Source: an uncultured Lachnospiraceae bacterium
GTDB lineage: Bacteria > Bacillota > Clostridia > Lachnospirales > Lachnospiraceae
Length of the DNA stretch: 7,703 nucleotides
Assembly (NCBI GenBank): GCA_934359535.1
Contig: CAKRLN010000099.1
Location: 1 to 7,703 of the forward strand
Direction of reading: 5' to 3'
Shown here: piece after piece, positions 5,229-7,703 of the stretch
How positions within the stretch are numbered: position 1 is the stretch's first letter
How the letters are laid out: each line of letters opens with the position of its first letter
Program-made: the position numbers and the translations under genes
The notes under the pieces: model-generated
Told to the model about the DNA's origin: nothing
Seen by the model: only the letters and a program-made list of their open reading frames with translations
The model's database searches: none

Positions 5229-7097
5229 ATGTTCTACAAGCTTAAAAATACATTTGGCATTCCAAAGATCAAGCAGCAGATCCATCTGATCTTCCTGCTG
5301 TCTTCCATTATCCCTATCACAATCTTCGGTTTATTTGCAATCTTAAATGCAAGAAAACAGATGCTCTCCCAGTACGAATCCCAGTTAGAAACCGACGCAA
5401 TCCGTGTCAATTCTACCCTGTTCGATTTGACTACATCCATCCGCACAAGAACATCCGTGCTTGCAAATGATCAGTCTTACTGGCAGCTTTTTAATAAAGA
5501 TTATGGTGAGGAAACCGCTGATGCTTACGAACAGTTTTCCAATTCCCTACAGCTTATCCACGAAAATACTGCTGCCGTTTCCTCAATCTGTATGTACACC
5601 GATAACCCTACTATTCCGGAGAACGATTATATTCACGTTGTATCGGACGGCTTTTTATCCCAGCCGTGGCATCATAGTCTGCGCACCGATGCCTACAATA
5701 CCTGGCTGGCTGCCCCCTATACTGACCAGTTTGGCAATACGATCTATGAGCTTACGCTTGTAGAGGAGGTTGTATTAAAAAGCAGCCCTTACAATGCCTA
5801 CCTTGTCACCCGCCTAGATAGCAACTACATCAGAAACCGCCTGGTAACCGGCAAGAATCTCATCATGACCTCCGTCGATGATGGACCGATCTTCTTCTCC
5901 TCAGACCGCTCCTATATCTGGCAGGATATGCCGCTTTCCTCGGATTTTCATAAGAGAGCCTACCAGTATACCGGTTCTGCGGAAATTGACGGCCAGAAGC
6001 TTTTAACCTCGGTTGTTGCCTTTCTGCCCTATCAGATCGACAACTGCTTTTATATTCTTGTCTGCGACTATGATGCCTACTCAAATATTAACCAGATTAC
6101 CGGCATTTACCTTATTATTCTTCTGTTCGCCTTGTTTGTACCGGCATTTTTAATCTTTGTATTTTCATCCTATTTCAGCGGACGAATCCAGGTACTAAGG
6201 CGGGCAATGCATCAGGCAAGCCTTGGGGATTACAACATTATTGATACCTTCCACGGGGACGATGAGCTTGCCGATACGTTCCGTGATTTAAAAACAACGG
6301 TTGACCAGATCCATGAAAAAGAGGCAAAATATTACCAGTCCCAGATCAATGAGCAGCAATTAATTAACAATCAACAGCAGATGGAATTCAAAATGCTTGC
6401 AAGCCAGATCAACCCACATTTCCTCTATAATACCTTAGAGACCATCCGGATGCAGGCAATTGCAAGCGGCAACCGCGACGTTGCCGATTCCATCCGGATG
6501 CTTGGCAAAACCATGCACTACGTTCTTGAGAACACCGGAACGGATTCCACGACGATTGCCAGGGAGCTTGAGCATGTGACAACGTATTTAAAAATCCAGA
6601 AGCTGCGCTTTGGTGACCGGGTCAACTACGAAATCGCTGTACCACCCTATCTGGATCTCACCAAATTCCGCATTCTTCCGCTATTGCTTCAGCCAATTGT
6701 GGAAAATGCTGTTATACACGGATTGGAGAGTGTCACCCAGAATGGCCTTGTTGTGATCAGCTTTATCTTAGAGGAACCAGATCTCTATATCACAATCACT
6801 GATAATGGCGAAGGGATGGATGAACAGGCCGTAGCGCATCTGAAGGAGCATATTCAGGAAAAACACCCGAATTCTGCCTCCTCGATCGGTCTGCGCAACA
6901 TTGACCACAGATTAAAGCTTCTCTACGGAAGCACCTATGGCCTTACGATTGAAAGTAAGCTGCACAGTGGAACAACACTGACGCTTACGCTTCCACTCTC
7001 TCAGATCATAGAGCCTGACGCGCTTTCGGACATCCTTACAATACGTGAACAATATTGGGAACAGGACATTGATCCAGATGATGAATCAATGACATAA
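5229..7097 (+). CDS. YesM-type membrane sensor histidine kinase
   Basis: This 622-residue inner-membrane kinase should autophosphorylate on histidine in response to an external signal and pass the phosphate to the regulator encoded next. A first membrane helix (about 18-40) is followed by an extracytoplasmic sensor (about 41-285), a second helix (about 290-315), a HAMP-like linker (about 316-370) and a glutamine-rich, probably coiled-coil stretch (366-388). The His-kinase domain has ASQINPHFLYNTLE (391-404), with H397 as phosphoacceptor. The ATPase domain has VENAVIHGLE (491-500, N493), DNGEGM (525-530) and SIGLRN (552-557). An acidic tail of about 30 residues follows that domain. This architecture (His_kinase family PF06580 plus HATPase) is typical of Firmicutes kinases controlling glycan or sugar-ABC-transporter genes. 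The ligand cannot be read from the sequence. It diverges from the glycosidase genes across a 238-base region, which suggests they are its targets. Confidence 0.93.
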   Translation: MFYKLKNTFGIPKIKQQIHLIFLLSSIIPITIFGLFAILNARKQMLSQYESQLETDAIRVNSTLFDLTTSIRTRTSVLANDQSYWQLFNKDYGEETADAYEQFSNSLQLIHENTAAVSSICMYTDNPTIPENDYIHVVSDGFLSQPWHHSLRTDAYNTWLAAPYTDQFGNTIYELTLVEEVVLKSSPYNAYLVTRLDSNYIRNRLVTGKNLIMTSVDDGPIFFSSDRSYIWQDMPLSSDFHKRAYQYTGSAEIDGQKLLTSVVAFLPYQIDNCFYILVCDYDAYSNINQITGIYLIILLFALFVPAFLIFVFSSYFSGRIQVLRRAMHQASLGDYNIIDTFHGDDELADTFRDLKTTVDQIHEKEAKYYQSQINEQQLINNQQQMEFKMLASQINPHFLYNTLETIRMQAIASGNRDVADSIRMLGKTMHYVLENTGTDSTTIARELEHVTTYLKIQKLRFGDRVNYEIAVPPYLDLTKFRILPLLLQPIVENAVIHGLESVTQNGLVVISFILEEPDLYITITDNGEGMDEQAVAHLKEHIQEKHPNSASSIGLRNIDHRLKLLYGSTYGLTIESKLHSGTTLTLTLPLSQIIEPDALSDILTIREQYWEQDIDPDDESMT

Positions 7098-7131
7098 ATT
7101 CGATTTTTTACACAAAGGGGAAAGAAACAAC

Positions 7132-7703
7132 ATGGAACACACAATGATCAATGTACTTCTTGTCGATGACGAAACAATTGTAAGAGAAGGAATCAAGCAT
7201 CTCATCGATTGGAATAACCTGGGGTTTTGCATCTGCGGAGAAGCCTCAAATGGAGAAGAAGCAATCGAAAAAATCAAAAAATACCAGCCGGGTCTTGTCC
7301 TTCTTGACATCCGTATGCCAAAGATGTACGGAACTGATCTGATCGCAAAGGTACGCGAGGACGGATTTACCGGGGACTTTATCATCTTAAGCGGCTACTC
7401 AGATTTCCAGTATGCACAGACCGCGCTGCACTACGGTGCATCCTTTTATCTGACGAAGCCGATTGACGAACAGGAGCTGATCCACGCAGTCCTTTCCGTC
7501 AAAGAGAAAATTGAGACCAAAATGAATCAGAAATTCTCCATGAACCAGTATCTGCGTAAGGCAAAGCTTACGGTATTCCACGATCTGCTTCTTGGAAAAG
7601 AATTCAATGACTCGATCAATTACATGGAGCTTGGACTGACCGCCCCGATCTATCAGGTCGTTATGTATGAAGGCTATACACCTTTCTATCAGTCCTATAA
7701 CTT
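7132..7703 (+). CDS. YesN-type response regulator, 5' part only
   Basis: The window holds the first 190 residues; the gene continues past the right edge. Residues 5-125 are a receiver domain with the acidic pocket D12-D13, the phosphoacceptor in LLDIRMP (D59), the switch serine in ILSGYSD (S87) and the conserved lysine in LTKP (K109). From about residue 140 the sequence (LRKAKLTVFHDLLLGKE) resembles the variable middle region of YesN-like regulators, which normally end in an AraC-type helix-turn-helix domain; that part is not visible. The ATG at 7132 follows AAAGGGGA with about 10 bases of spacing; the ATG at 7144 is a less likely alternative. It lies 34 bases after the kinase stop with no terminator between, so the two form an operon. 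It is the likely regulator of the divergent glycosidase genes. Confidence 0.92.
   Translation, partial: MEHTMINVLLVDDETIVREGIKHLIDWNNLGFCICGEASNGEEAIEKIKKYQPGLVLLDIRMPKMYGTDLIAKVREDGFTGDFIILSGYSDFQYAQTALHYGASFYLTKPIDEQELIHAVLSVKEKIETKMNQKFSMNQYLRKAKLTVFHDLLLGKEFNDSINYMELGLTAPIYQVVMYEGYTPFYQSYN

Overview
The window looks like a carbohydrate-utilisation locus from a Gram-positive gut or rumen Clostridia-type bacterium, most plausibly a member of the Lachnospiraceae (Roseburia/Agathobacter/Butyrivibrio-like). This is inferred from strong AGGAGG-type Shine-Dalgarno sites, sigma-A-like promoters, moderate GC with AT-rich intergenic DNA, and a YesM/YesN-type two-component pair beside glycosidase genes. 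The species cannot be fixed from the sequence alone.

Layout from left to right. Bases 1-327 hold no convincing gene. They contain a near-consensus leftward promoter (66-94) for an off-window gene, with an operator-like dyad in its spacer, an AT-rich tract upstream of it, and two strong hairpins (185-231 and 261-298) lying 3' of the next gene. A GH3 beta-glycosidase (328-2553, minus) follows. An 82-base gap containing a hairpin separates it from a YicI-type GH31 alpha-xylosidase (2636-4990, minus). A 238-base divergent intergenic region (4991-5228) then carries the promoter of a rightward operon: a YesM-type sensor histidine kinase (5229-7097) and, 34 bases later, a YesN-type response regulator (from 7132) cut by the right edge.

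How the genes fit together. Both glycosidases lack signal peptides and should act in the cytoplasm. An alpha-xylosidase that removes xylose from the non-reducing end, paired with a beta-glucosidase that then trims the exposed glucose, is the classic pair for taking apart imported xyloglucan oligosaccharides or isoprimeverose. The kinase has an extracytoplasmic sensor of about 245 residues between two membrane helices. It probably detects an external glycan signal and phosphorylates the regulator, whose DNA-binding part lies off-window. The shared divergent region is the natural place for that regulator to act on both transcripts. No transporter gene is visible, so uptake must be encoded outside the window.

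I found no RNA gene, CRISPR array, insertion sequence or clearly novel multi-gene system. The points most worth a second look are regulatory: the left-edge promoter, the dyads in the divergent region, the hairpin between the two glycosidase genes, and the charged segment in the GH3 enzyme.
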